From Oryzomonas sagensis (lineage in GTDB: Bacteria > Desulfobacterota > Desulfuromonadia > Geobacterales > Pseudopelobacteraceae): DNA of 64,000 nt. The notes beneath the pieces are model-generated. The model saw nothing but the letters and a program-made list of their open reading frames with translations. It was not told where the DNA came from and did no database searches. A program made the position numbers and the translations under genes. This document shows, piece by piece, positions 8,038-19,428 of the stretch; position 1 is the stretch's first letter; the number at the start of each line of letters is the position of its first letter. The stretch is taken from contig NZ_VZRA01000001.1 of assembly GCF_008802355.1 (NCBI RefSeq), positions 986,525-1,050,524 on the forward strand, written 5' to 3'.

Positions 8038-10272
8038 CTAGGCCCGCTCCAGCCCGGCGAACCGGAGCAGGAGCTTCTTGGGGCCGGCCGAGTTGAACCA
8101 GACGATGGCCTTCTGGGATTCGCCGCTCCCCTCGATCTTCCTGATGGTGCCCTGGCCGAATTTGGCGTGGCGCACCTTCATGCCCACATAGACCTCGCCG
8201 TACTCCTCCGGCGGCTCGGGAACGATCTCGACCTCGTTGGTCGTGCCGAACTGGGCGGCAGCGGCCAGGTTGTGGCTTGGGGCATATTCCTGGCGGATCG
8301 CTGACGTTTGCCCGAACGGCCGCTCCGTCCGGTAACCGCTCACCCCCCCGGTTCCCTCCTCATCCAGCAACTCCCCCGGTATGTCCTTGAGAAAACGGGA
8401 GGGCGGGTTGGACTGGTCCTGGCCGAACAGGTAACGCCGCCGGGCGTTCAGCAGGTAGAGCCGTTCCCGGGCGCGGGTCATGCCGACGTAGCAGAGGCGT
8501 CGCTCCTCCTCCATGCCGTCCATATCGTCCAGGGCGCGCACATGGGGGAAGAGCCGCTCCTCCATGCCGATCATGAAGACCGCCTTGAATTCCAGCCCCT
8601 TGGCGGCATGCAGGGTCATGAGCGTCACCGAGGGCTTGCCCTGCTCCCCCTGTTCCAGGTCAGACACCAGGGATACCTGCTCCAGGAATTCGGACAGGCC
8701 GGTCTCGGGGTTCTTCTCGCAGAACTCTTCCATGGCCGCCAGGAGCTGCTCCAGGTTCTCCAGCCGTTCCGCGTCCTCCTCGTCCCGGCTCTCCTTGAGC
8801 CGGGTCAGGTAGCCGCTCTCCTCCATCACCATGCGGGCCAGTTCCGGCAGCCCCAGGGATGCGCCGGTCTCACGGAAGCGTTCCATCATGGCGGCAAAGA
8901 CCGCGACCTTGCCCCGCGGCCCGGCCCCCAAGAGTCCGCTTTCGGCGGCATCTTGCAGGGCGGCGTACATGCTGATTCCCCCCCGGCTGGCCTGGAGGGA
9001 AATCTTGTCGATGGTGGCGGTGCCGATGCCTCGGGCCGGGACGTTGATGACCCGTTTCAGGGAGATCTCGTCGGCCGGGTTGTCCAGCACGCGCAGGTAG
9101 GCCAGGATGTCCTTGACCTCCATGCGGGCGTAGAACCTGACGCCCCCCACGATGTGGTAGGGGAGCGCCTCGGACACGAGAGCCTCTTCAACCTGGCGCG
9201 ATTGGGCGTTGGTGCGGTAGAAGACCGCCATCTCCTCCAGGGGGACGCCGTCCGCCCGCAAACGGGAGATCTCGCGGCAGACGGTGCGCGCCTCGTCCCG
9301 GTCCGACTCCACCCGCAGGTAGCGGATGTTCTCGCCGGCAGGGTTTTCGGTCCAGAGGGTCTTCCCCTTGCGGCCGAAGTTGTGTTTGACCACCTCGCCG
9401 GCGGCCTTGAGGATCGTGGCGGTGGAACGGTAATTCTGTTCCAGCCGGACCACGCGCACGCCGGGGAAATCCTTCTCGAATTCCAGGATGTTGCGGATGT
9501 CGGCCCCGCGCCAGGAGTAGATGGACTGGTCGTCGTCCCCCACCACGCACAGGTTGCGCCGTTCCCCCGCCAGGAGCTTGATCAGGCGGTACTGCACCGG
9601 GTTGGTGTCCTGGTATTCGTCCACCAGGATCCACTGGAAGCGTTCCTGGTAGGTCTGGCGCACCTCGGGAACGTCGGTCAGCAGGCGGACGGTCTGGATC
9701 AGCATGTCCCCGAAGTCCAGGGCGTTGCACTTCTTCAGGCGTTCCTGGTAGGCGGCATAGATCTGCACCAGCCGCTCGTTGAAGATGTCGCCGGTGGCCA
9801 CGGCGTCCAGGTCCTCGGGGAAGAAGCCCCGGTTCTTGAAGTCGTCGATCTTGGCGCCGATGGTCTTGGGGGGAAAGCGTTTGTCGTCCAGGTCGAGTTC
9901 GGCCAGCACATCTTTCAGGAGCCGTTCGGAGTCCTTGTCGTCGTAGATGGCGAAGGACGACTCGAAGCCCAGATGATGGATCTCCCGGCGGAGGATGCGG
10001 CCGCAGGCGGCGTGGAAGGTGGCAATCTGGGGCACCTCGCCGCCGCCGAGCAGTTTTCTGACTCGCTCGGCCATCTCGTTGGCGGCCTTGTTGGTGAAGG
10101 TCACGGCCAGGATGTTCCGGGGGTGTACGCCCCGCTCCCGGATCAGGTGGGCGATGCGGTGGGTAATGACGCGGGTCTTGCCCGATCCGGCGCCGGCCAG
10201 GATCAAAAGCGGCCCCTCGCCGTGCAGCACGGCCTCTTTCTGGGGCGGGTTGAGGTTGGTAAGGAGATTCAT
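8038..10272 (-). CDS. pcrA: UvrD/PcrA-type superfamily 1 DNA helicase
   Basis: 744 residues, full length for PcrA. Motif I is AGAGSGKTRV (about residues 27-36). Motif Ia is VTFTNKAANEM, motif II DEYQDTNPVQY, motif III GDDDQSIYSWRGAD, motif IV RLEQNYRS, motif V TLMTLHAAKGLEF and motif VI VGMTRARERLYL. The C-terminal ~45 residues (VGMKVRHAKFGQGTI...) form the Tudor-like domain that contacts RNA polymerase in PcrA/UvrD. Known role: 3'-5' unwinding in nucleotide excision and mismatch repair, clearing of RecA and stalled polymerase. The ATG at 10272 lies in a 50-bp segment that is duplicated at 12978-13026, next to gdhA. Confidence 0.93.
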   Translation of the reverse strand: MNLLTNLNPPQKEAVLHGEGPLLILAGAGSGKTRVITHRIAHLIRERGVHPRNILAVTFTNKAANEMAERVRKLLGGGEVPQIATFHAACGRILRREIHHLGFESSFAIYDDKDSERLLKDVLAELDLDDKRFPPKTIGAKIDDFKNRGFFPEDLDAVATGDIFNERLVQIYAAYQERLKKCNALDFGDMLIQTVRLLTDVPEVRQTYQERFQWILVDEYQDTNPVQYRLIKLLAGERRNLCVVGDDDQSIYSWRGADIRNILEFEKDFPGVRVVRLEQNYRSTATILKAAGEVVKHNFGRKGKTLWTENPAGENIRYLRVESDRDEARTVCREISRLRADGVPLEEMAVFYRTNAQSRQVEEALVSEALPYHIVGGVRFYARMEVKDILAYLRVLDNPADEISLKRVINVPARGIGTATIDKISLQASRGGISMYAALQDAAESGLLGAGPRGKVAVFAAMMERFRETGASLGLPELARMVMEESGYLTRLKESRDEEDAERLENLEQLLAAMEEFCEKNPETGLSEFLEQVSLVSDLEQGEQGKPSVTLMTLHAAKGLEFKAVFMIGMEERLFPHVRALDDMDGMEEERRLCYVGMTRARERLYLLNARRRYLFGQDQSNPPSRFLKDIPGELLDEEGTGGVSGYRTERPFGQTSAIRQEYAPSHNLAAAAQFGTTNEVEIVPEPPEEYGEVYVGMKVRHAKFGQGTIRKIEGSGESQKAIVWFNSAGPKKLLLRFAGLERA

Positions 10273-10307
10273 GGTTCTTTTTTAGACGCTGGAGGGGGGC
10301 GCGTCAA
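10258..10307. repeat. 50-bp direct repeat, left copy (5' end of pcrA)
   Basis: Covers the first five codons and the upstream region of pcrA. A second copy (12978-13026) differs by two substitutions and one deleted G and lies in the same orientation. The pair brackets the sigma-54 regulator/DUF169 module. Confidence 0.9.
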
Positions 10308-10358
10308 GCGGAAAGCCTTCAGGAAAGCGTCAAACGACCTTTCGCGCGGGGGCCGCAT

Positions 10359-11882
<1,524 letters not shown>

Positions 11883-11920
11883 GATCGTTGCCCCTGATGA
11901 GGTCGGTTGCCGGATGCAAC

Positions 11921-11961
11921 TGCCGTATTCAGCAATTTATCCATTTTAGCTGAATACGGCA
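11921..11961. promoter_or_regulatory. perfect 13-bp inverted repeat, probable upstream activator site
   Basis: TGCCGTATTCAGC (11921-11933) and GCTGAATACGGCA (11949-11961) are exact complements with a 15-base A/T-rich spacer. The centre is about 96 bp upstream of the -24 element for the DUF169 gene, a normal distance for a sigma-54 activator. It also lies just upstream of the activator's own start. A weaker related half-site, TGCTGTATTT, occurs at 11971-11980. Confidence 0.7.
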
Positions 11962-12034
11962 ATAATTAACTGCTGTATTTAACAAACATGGTGAGCATAA
12001 GATTATAACACGCTGATTTATATGTATTTATATT

Positions 12035-12051
12035 TTGGCACGGACTTCGCT
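12035..12051 (+). promoter_or_regulatory. sigma-54 (-24/-12) promoter of the DUF169 gene
   Basis: TTGGCACG then TCGCT, with GG at 12037-12038 and GC at 12049-12050, exactly 12 apart. Only one deviation from the TTGC consensus. The expected start point is about 12062, 45 bases before the ATG at 12107. Confidence 0.75.
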
Positions 12052-12106
12052 AATACCGATGGGATATTGGCTGTTTCACGTACTGCATTCCAGAAAGGGA
12101 GATCAC

Positions 12107-12925
12107 ATGGAAAGCCTTATCGCAAAAGCGCTACACCTGGAAACCGAGCCTGTTGCCATCTGCTATTCCGACACAAAGCCGGAAGGGGCGGTCCAATTCG
12201 CGCCCGGAACCGTCACCTCGTGCGTCATGTTCCTGTTCGCGTCCGCCCTCCGCGGGAAAACCGTCGTTTTCGACCGTGAGTCCTACGGTTGTTTCGGCGG
12301 CGGGGTCGGTATCGGGTTGGGCAACACCTATGAGCAGTTTCCGGGGGGAGTCCCGGGTTTCTGCCGCTTCCTGTCCAACGGCAATGAGAGCGACCCGGTT
12401 GGGAATGCGATTGGCGAGGGAATGAAAACCGCCGGCGTTCCGGGCCAGTTTGTGGACCAATTCCTCCACGGCGAGCTTTACAAAAAATCGCCGGAACTGG
12501 CCGACCAGTTCGTAGCCGATCTTCCGATCATGGAAATACCGGCGCGCTACGTTGTCATGAGACCTCTCTCGCAGATCGTTCCGGAAAGGGACAAGCCGGT
12601 TTCGGTGTCGTTCCTGGTGAACCCTGACCAGCTTTCGGCGCTGGTCATCCTTGCCAACTATGACCGGCCCGGTCAGGAGAACGTGGCGATCCCCTATGCC
12701 GCGGCATGTCAGGTCATCGGGATTTTGTCGTACAAAGAGGCGGCCTCCGAACGGCAGCGGTGCATGGTCGGTATGACCGACATCTCCGCGAGAAAGAATC
12801 TCAAAGGGCAGGGGATGGCGGACAAGCTCACTTTCACCGCTCCTTTCCGCCGCCTCTGCGAAATGGAGTCCCAGGTGCCGGGAAGTTTCTTCGAGAGGAC
12901 GACATGGGGGAGTATCGTTTCCTAA
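12107..12925 (+). CDS. DUF169 family protein
   Basis: 272 residues from the ATG at 12107, preceded by AAGGGAGA. An upstream in-frame TTG overlaps the sigma-54 promoter and was rejected. The N-terminal part (ETEPVAICYSD, FAPGTVTSCVMFLF, YGCFGGGVGIGLG) is typical of DUF169 (COG2043), a family of unknown function found in anaerobes and archaea. There is no signal peptide or membrane span, so the protein is probably cytoplasmic. Conserved cysteines (near residues 40 and 65) could bind metal or cofactor, but this is inference. It is transcribed divergently from a GAF/sigma-54 activator and appears to be that activator's single target. The pair forms a self-contained cassette inserted between pcrA and gdhA. 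Confidence 0.85.
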   Translation: MESLIAKALHLETEPVAICYSDTKPEGAVQFAPGTVTSCVMFLFASALRGKTVVFDRESYGCFGGGVGIGLGNTYEQFPGGVPGFCRFLSNGNESDPVGNAIGEGMKTAGVPGQFVDQFLHGELYKKSPELADQFVADLPIMEIPARYVVMRPLSQIVPERDKPVSVSFLVNPDQLSALVILANYDRPGQENVAIPYAAACQVIGILSYKEAASERQRCMVGMTDISARKNLKGQGMADKLTFTAPFRRLCEMESQVPGSFFERTTWGSIVS

Positions 12926-12959
12926 AAGCTGCACGGTCAGGACCAGCATGCCGCCGAAG

Positions 12960-12992
12960 TCATGCCGCTTTCCGGGGGGTAAGGAGATTCAT
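12960..12992 (-). pseudogene. duplicated stub of the pcrA 5' end
   Basis: An ATG at 12992 (minus strand) starts the same five codons as pcrA (M-N-L-L-T) in a duplicated segment, then diverges and hits a stop after ten codons. It is a by-product of the event that placed the 2.7-kb module between gdhA and pcrA, not a functional gene. Confidence 0.75.
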
Positions 12993-13026
12993 GGTTCTTT
13001 TTTAGTCGCTGGAGGGGGCGCATCAA
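12978..13026. repeat. 49-bp direct repeat, right copy
   Basis: Direct partner of 10258-10307. It carries the same ribosome-site and start-codon region and the T-rich tract that follows. It directly abuts the gdhA terminator, which is what the original gdhA-pcrA junction would look like. Confidence 0.9.
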
Positions 13027-13031
13027 CGAAA

Positions 13032-13057
13032 CAAGCCCGGCCGTCGGGCCGGGCTTG
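13032..13057 (-). terminator. intrinsic terminator of gdhA
   Basis: GC-rich inverted repeat AAGCCCGGCC / GGCCGGGCTT with a short loop, 22 bases past the gdhA stop on the minus strand, followed by a modest T-rich tail. Confidence 0.75.
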
Positions 13058-13078
13058 GGGGAACTGTCCTCAAGGGGG

Positions 13079-14769
<1,691 letters not shown>

Positions 14770-14785
14770 CGGCACGCTTCCTGCT
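14770..14785 (+). promoter_or_regulatory. sigma-54 (-24/-12) promoter of the etf operon
   Basis: CGGCACG then CTGCT, with GG at 14771-14772 and GC at 14783-14784, 12 apart; close to consensus TGGCACG-N4-TTGC. Predicted start point is near 14796, giving a leader of about 115 bases that contains an ANTAR-type hairpin and a terminator. Confidence 0.75.
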
Positions 14786-14825
14786 CATGGTAAACTTCAT
14801 TCCGTCTTTGGCGGGATTCGAGATT

Positions 14826-14873
14826 GGGCACCGGAGCCCGGCATTGACCAGAGTGCCGGGCTTATTCTTTTTT
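14826..14873 (+). promoter_or_regulatory. ANTAR-type hairpin overlapping a leader terminator (etf operon)
   Basis: Hairpin GGGC-ACCGGA-GCCC (14826-14839) has a hexaloop with A at position 1 and G at position 4. Its 3' arm GCCC is also the start of the terminator stem GCCCGGCA/TGCCGGGC (14836-14843 and 14854-14861), which is followed by a T-rich run to 14873. The two structures exclude each other, as in ANTAR antitermination sites. The usual upstream partner hairpin (P1) is not clear. Confidence 0.65.
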
Positions 14874-14911
14874 AAAATTCAGCCGCGAGGCACTGCAGGA
14901 GAACTTCATCC

Positions 14912-15727
14912 ATGCTCGTAGTTGCCTGTATCAAACAGGTCCCCGACACCACCCAGGTGCAGATCGATCCGGTCACCAACACCCTGGTGCGCGAGGGCAT
15001 CCCCTTTATCGTCAACCCCTATGATACCCATGCCCTGGAAGAGGCGCTGCGCCTGAAGGACCGCTTTGGGTGCAAGGTCGCCGTCCTCTCCATGGGACCG
15101 CCCAATGCCGAGGCAACCCTCAGGAAGGCCCTGGCCCTGGGAGTCGATATAGCCATCCTGCTCTCCGACCGGGTCTTCGGCGGAGCCGATACCCTGGCCA
15201 CCAGCAATGTGCTTTCGGCGGCAATCCGCAAGCTGAACAGCGAGGTGGACGAGGTCGGTCTGGTGCTGTGCGGCAAGCAAACCATCGACGGCGATACGGC
15301 CCAGGTCGGCCCCGGCATCGCCACCCGCCTCGCCTACCAGCAACTCACCCTGGTGGACCGCATCGACAACCTGGATGTCGGGGGCAAGCGCATCCGGGTC
15401 AGCCGCAAACTGGAAGGACGCCACGAGATCGTGGAGGCGCCCCTGCCCGCCATGCTGACCGTGGTGCGCGAACTGAACCGGCCGCGCTATCCCCGCGTCC
15501 CCATGCGCCTGGCCGCGGCCGATGCCCAGGTGGAGGTCTGGAACAATCAGGTCCTCAAGCTGGACGAGCAGTCCATCGGTCTCAAGGGGTCGCCTACCTG
15601 GGTCAGCAAGATCTTTTCGCCGGAGCGGGCCAAGGGCGAGATCCTGGGAGACGGCGCCGCCGATCCCGAGGGTACGGCGGCGCTTTTGATCGACAAGCTG
15701 CTGGCGAAGGACATGCTGCCGCTGTAA
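14912..15727 (+). CDS. etfB: electron transfer flavoprotein beta subunit
   Basis: 271 residues, with AGGAG upstream. The start MLVVACIKQVPDTTQVQIDP and the segments NPYDTHALEEALRLKD, GKQTIDGDTAQVGPGIATRL and ATTLPAMLTVV-like EAPLPAMLTVVREL are characteristic of EtfB/FixA. Known role: with EtfA forms a heterodimeric FAD protein that carries electrons between dehydrogenases and a membrane oxidoreductase. In some types it bifurcates electrons. The operon order etfB-etfA-hdrD-like matches the ETF:menaquinone oxidoreductase systems of Geobacter. Upstream is a sigma-54 promoter plus a terminator leader of the same design as those of nifB and nifH, so expression is probably tied to nitrogen status. 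Confidence 0.92.
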   Translation: MLVVACIKQVPDTTQVQIDPVTNTLVREGIPFIVNPYDTHALEEALRLKDRFGCKVAVLSMGPPNAEATLRKALALGVDIAILLSDRVFGGADTLATSNVLSAAIRKLNSEVDEVGLVLCGKQTIDGDTAQVGPGIATRLAYQQLTLVDRIDNLDVGGKRIRVSRKLEGRHEIVEAPLPAMLTVVRELNRPRYPRVPMRLAAADAQVEVWNNQVLKLDEQSIGLKGSPTWVSKIFSPERAKGEILGDGAADPEGTAALLIDKLLAKDMLPL

Positions 15728-15832
15728 TAGATGTGAAACGTGAATAGTGAAACAAATGCTTGAAGTTTTTTCACCATTCATCTGGTTATTGAAGATTTTC
15801 TGAACCATTCACCTTTTATCCAAGGAATTCCC

Positions 15833-17161
15833 ATGAGTGAACCACAACCTAAAGTGAAAAAACCCCGGGGCAAGGCGCACCTCATCACCGGCAAGTGTAT
15901 CGCCTGCGGCGCCCGCTGTCAGAGCGTCTGCCCGGTCAATGCCATCGAGATGAACGATGCCGGCGAACCGATCGTCATCCCGGAGAAATGCATCGGCTGC
16001 GTCAAATGCGTCAAGATCTGCCCGGCCAGCGCCCTGGAGATGTTCTTCACCCCCGAGGAGTTGAAGATACTGGAGCAACTGGCGGCAAGCGCCGCTCCGG
16101 CCGAAGAAGAGGTGGACGAGGAGGCCGCGGCCCTGGCCAAAAAACTGGCCGCCTACCGGGGAGTCTGGGTCTTCGTCGAACAGACCGAGGGGGAACCGGC
16201 CAAGGTCTCCTGGGAACTGCTCGGGGCGGGAGCCCGGCTGGCCGCCTCCCTGGGGGTCGAGTTGTGCGCCCTGGTGATCGGCGACAAGGTGGAACACCTC
16301 TGCACCGAGGCCTTCGCCCACGGGGCCGCCAAGGCCTATCTGCTGGATGCGCCGGTGTACCGCAACTACCGCACCGAGGCGTATCTGGAGGCCTGCTGCC
16401 ACCTGATTGCCACGTACAAACCGGAAGTCGTCCTGATGGGCGCCAGCGGCATGGGGCGCGACCTGGCCGGAGCTGTCGCGACCCGGGTGGCCACGGGGCT
16501 GACCGCCGACTGCACCGGTCTGGATATCGACGACAAGCGTAACCTGATGCAGACCCGCCCGGCTTTCGGCGGCAACATCATGGCAACCATCATGTGCGAC
16601 AAGTTCCGCCCCCAGATGGCCACGGTCCGCCCCAATGTCATGCCGATGCCGGAACGGAAGGAAGGCGCCACGGGCACTATCGTCCGGGTGGACTTCGTGG
16701 TCCCGGAGGAGAGCATCCTCACCAAGGTCATGGAGATCATCCGCGACGCCACGAGCAAGGGGCACGTGGACATCACCGGCGCCGACTTCATCGTCTCCGG
16801 CGGCCGCGGCATGATGGCGCCCGAGAACTTCGCCATCCTGCAGGAGTTGGCCGAGGAGTTGGGCGGCGTGGTGGGGGCCTCCCGCAGCGCCGTGGATGCC
16901 GGCTGGATGCCGGGTGACCGCCAGGTCGGCCAGACCGGCAAGACCGTCCGCCCCAAGATCTACATCGCCTGCGGCATCTCCGGCGCCATTCAGCATCTGG
17001 TGGGCATGCAGGACTCGGACATGGTCATCGCCATCAACCGCGACCGCCAGGCGCCGATCTTCGAGGTCGCCACCTACGGCATCGTCGGCGACCTGTTCCA
17101 GGTGGTGCCGGCCATAACGAAACGGATCAGGGAATTGAAACAGCAGCAAAGTACCCACTAA
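15833..17161 (+). CDS. etfA: electron transfer flavoprotein alpha subunit with N-terminal ferredoxin domain
   Basis: 442 residues, longer than a plain EtfA (~320). The extra N-terminal ~75 residues hold two [4Fe-4S] motifs, CIACGARCQSVCP and CIGCVKCVKICP. After an acidic linker comes the EtfA N-domain (about 105-300). The C-terminal FAD-binding domain follows with VVGASRSAVDAGW, QVGQTGKTV and YIACGISGAIQHLVGM. Known: FAD sits between EtfA and EtfB. The ferredoxin extension gives a path for low-potential electrons. It lies 105 bases after etfB; the gap has an imperfect inverted repeat (GTGAATAGTGAA / TTCACCATTCA) of unknown meaning. The following gene is separated by a 169-bp palindromic element. 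Confidence 0.93.
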   Translation: MSEPQPKVKKPRGKAHLITGKCIACGARCQSVCPVNAIEMNDAGEPIVIPEKCIGCVKCVKICPASALEMFFTPEELKILEQLAASAAPAEEEVDEEAAALAKKLAAYRGVWVFVEQTEGEPAKVSWELLGAGARLAASLGVELCALVIGDKVEHLCTEAFAHGAAKAYLLDAPVYRNYRTEAYLEACCHLIATYKPEVVLMGASGMGRDLAGAVATRVATGLTADCTGLDIDDKRNLMQTRPAFGGNIMATIMCDKFRPQMATVRPNVMPMPERKEGATGTIVRVDFVVPEESILTKVMEIIRDATSKGHVDITGADFIVSGGRGMMAPENFAILQELAEELGGVVGASRSAVDAGWMPGDRQVGQTGKTVRPKIYIACGISGAIQHLVGMQDSDMVIAINRDRQAPIFEVATYGIVGDLFQVVPAITKRIRELKQQQSTH

Positions 17162-17171
17162 CATAGCTCCC

Positions 17172-17340
17172 GAATCCGTGACGCCTCCATGCCACAGTGC
17201 CCGGAAGGCCTCAGCCTTTGCCGTTAAGAAGACGCCGGCAACCCGTCCGAGGACCGGCAGAGTGAGCGGCTTGCTGCGACACGGGCGACGTGCGGGCTCC
17301 GGATCTTCCGGTCACTGCGGCACTCCGGCGTCACGGATTC
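17172..17340 (+). repeat. palindromic element, family 2, copy 1 (169 bp)
   Basis: Ends are perfect 14-bp inverted repeats GAATCCGTGACGCC (17172-17185) and GGCGTCACGGATTC (17327-17340). A second copy is at 20057-20228. Interior segments (for example CCGGAAGGCCTC and GCCTTTG) are shared. No open frame of its own. MITE-like: it sits inside the etf operon between etfA and the HdrD-like gene. Confidence 0.88.
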
Positions 17341-17376
17341 AGGCAGTTTTCATTTGCAAAAGATCGAGGTTTAGAC

Positions 17377-19350
17377 ATGACACCCAATCCGACCATATTC
17401 ACCCCCCTCCTGATCATCTCCCTCGGCATCTTTGCCTGGGGGTGTTGGCGCAGGCTCAGTCTGGTGGCCATAGGCCAAGCGGAGAACCGGTTCGACAATA
17501 TCGGCACCCGCATCGGCGAAATGCTGAAATACGCCTTCGGCCAAAAACGGGTCCTGGCCAAGCCGTTCGGCCTCAATCATTTCGTCATCTTCTGGTCGTT
17601 CATCATCCTGCTGGTCTCCAACACCGAGTTCCTGCTGCACGGCGTCTTCCCGTCCATCAGTCTGGCGCACCTGCCCGACGGCATCTATTTCCCGCTCCTC
17701 TTGGTGATCGATATCGTGTCGCTTCTGGCCCTCGTGGCGGTGGTCATCGCCATGGTCAGACGGATCATCGCGCCCCCCTATCCCGAGGCCCGCACCATCG
17801 AGGCGTTCTTTATCCTGGCGCTGATCGCCACCCTGATGCTGGCCAACTTCGGCATCAACGGGGCCAGGATATCCCACATGCCGGAGAATTATCTCGCCGT
17901 TGCCCGCACCTATATGCCGGTTTCGAGCTTTGCGGCCGGCCTGATTACGCCCTCCGCCGGAGCCCTGGTGTTCGGTGTCAGCTGGTGGGCCCATGCCGCC
18001 GCCCTTCTGCTCTTCATGTGCTATCTGCCCCACAGCAAGCACATGCACATCCTGACCGCCATCCCCAACTGCTTCTTCCGGCGGCTGGAGAAGCCCAATA
18101 CCCAACCCCGCGAGGAGTTCGTCAGCGGCAACACCTTTGGCGTCGCCCAGGCGGACCGCTTCACCTGGAAAGATCTGCTTGATTCCATGGCCTGCACCGA
18201 ATGCGGCCGCTGCCAGAAGGTCTGTCCGGCCAATATCACCGGCAAGCCGCTCAATCCGCGGGCCGTTGTCCACGATATCAAGGTCAACCTGCTGGAGAAC
18301 GGCGCCCTGCTCAAACAGGGGGCAACGCCGGCTACCCCCCTGATCGGTGACGGGGGCGAGGGGAGCGTGGCCGAAGAGGTGATCTGGGGCTGCACCACCT
18401 GCGGAGCCTGCATGGAGGTCTGCCCGGTCTTCATCGAGCAGATGCCCAAGATCGTCAAGATGCGTCGCCACTTGGTGGAGAACGAGGCCCGCTTCCCCGA
18501 GGAGTTGCTCAATCTGTTCGAGAACATGGAGGGGCGCAGCAACCCCTGGGGCATCGCCCCGTCGGAGCGCACCAAGTGGTGCGCCCAGATGGAGGTCAAG
18601 CCTTTCGACAAGAATACCACCGAGTACCTGCTCTACGTCGGCTGCGCCGGTTCGTTCGACTCGCGCAGCAAGCACGTCAGTGTGGCCCTGGCCCAACTGC
18701 TGGACAAGGCCGGCGTCTCCTGGGGCATCCTGGGCAAGGACGAAAAATGCTGCGGCGACAGTCTGCGCCGCCTGGGCAACGAGTACGTCTTCGACCGCAT
18801 GGCCAAAGAAAACGTGCGGATCTTCACCGAGCGGGGCGTCAAGAAGGTCATCACCCAGTGCCCCCACTGTTTCTCGACCCTGAAAAACGATTACCGGCAG
18901 TATGGGCTCGAGCTGGAGGTGATCCACCACAGCGAGTTCCTGCGCAACCTGGTGCAGGACGGCCATCTCAAGCTGGAGGGGACGTCCGCGGAGTTGGGGG
19001 CCACCGTGTTCCACGATTCCTGCTACCTGGGGCGGCATAACGATGTGTACGACGCGCCGCGCGAGGTGATCGAACTTGCCACCGGAGCCGCCCCGGCCGA
19101 GATGGAGCGCAACCGCAACAACGCTTTCTGCTGCGGGGCCGGCGGCGGCAGGATGTGGATGGAGGAGCATACCGGCGAGCGGATCAACCTCACTCGGGTC
19201 AGGGAAGCGTTGGAAGAGAAGCCGGACACCATCTGTGTCTCCTGTCCCTACTGCCTGACCATGTTCGAGGACGGGCTCAAGGACGTGAAGGCCGACAGCG
19301 TCAAGGTGCGCGACGTGGCAGAAGTCCTGGCCGAGGCGGCGCTCCGGTAA
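17377..19350 (+). CDS. HdrD-like membrane Fe-S oxidoreductase (ETF:menaquinone oxidoreductase type)
   Basis: 657 residues from the ATG at 17377, preceded by GAGG; the longer in-frame start lies in the repeat element. The N-terminal ~250 residues contain about five or six hydrophobic spans of the NarI/DsrM type. Then come two [4Fe-4S] motifs, CTECGRCQKVCP and CTTCGACMEVCP. Two cysteine-rich CCG domains follow, with KCCGDSLRRLG...CPHCFSTL, HDSCYLGRHND and FCCGAGGGRMW. This architecture matches the EMO/HdrD-like partner of EtfAB that exchanges electrons with menaquinone at the cytoplasmic membrane. Context: third gene of a sigma-54/ANTAR-controlled operon. Inference: it may provide reducing power for nitrogenase, as FixABCX does elsewhere. 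It could instead serve acyl-CoA oxidation. Confidence 0.88.
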   Translation: MTPNPTIFTPLLIISLGIFAWGCWRRLSLVAIGQAENRFDNIGTRIGEMLKYAFGQKRVLAKPFGLNHFVIFWSFIILLVSNTEFLLHGVFPSISLAHLPDGIYFPLLLVIDIVSLLALVAVVIAMVRRIIAPPYPEARTIEAFFILALIATLMLANFGINGARISHMPENYLAVARTYMPVSSFAAGLITPSAGALVFGVSWWAHAAALLLFMCYLPHSKHMHILTAIPNCFFRRLEKPNTQPREEFVSGNTFGVAQADRFTWKDLLDSMACTECGRCQKVCPANITGKPLNPRAVVHDIKVNLLENGALLKQGATPATPLIGDGGEGSVAEEVIWGCTTCGACMEVCPVFIEQMPKIVKMRRHLVENEARFPEELLNLFENMEGRSNPWGIAPSERTKWCAQMEVKPFDKNTTEYLLYVGCAGSFDSRSKHVSVALAQLLDKAGVSWGILGKDEKCCGDSLRRLGNEYVFDRMAKENVRIFTERGVKKVITQCPHCFSTLKNDYRQYGLELEVIHHSEFLRNLVQDGHLKLEGTSAELGATVFHDSCYLGRHNDVYDAPREVIELATGAAPAEMERNRNNAFCCGAGGGRMWMEEHTGERINLTRVREALEEKPDTICVSCPYCLTMFEDGLKDVKADSVKVRDVAEVLAEAALR

Positions 19351-19391
19351 GCCTGCTGGATAAGGGACTGAAACAATTGTGCAAATTCGTG

Positions 19392-19420
19392 GCCCCGGCA
19401 GTAAATGCCGGGGCTTTTTT
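19392..19420 (+). terminator. intrinsic terminator of the etf operon
   Basis: Perfect stem GCCCCGGCA / TGCCGGGGC (19392-19400 and 19406-19414), 5-base loop, then six T. It lies 41 bases past the stop codon. Confidence 0.93.
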
Positions 19421-19428
19421 GTGGACAA

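Noticed and set aside
12035-12106. Upstream in-frame TTG start for the DUF169 gene
   Set aside because: It lies inside the -24 promoter element, upstream of the expected transcript start; the ATG at 12107 has a ribosome site.
14796-14825. Upstream P1 hairpin expected for a full ANTAR target in the etf, nifB and nifH leaders
   Set aside because: Small hairpins exist (for example ATGCGT/ACGCAT in nifB, TGCT/AGCA in nifH) but their loops are not six bases with A1 and G4. I could not support a canonical P1, so only the terminator-proximal hairpin is claimed.
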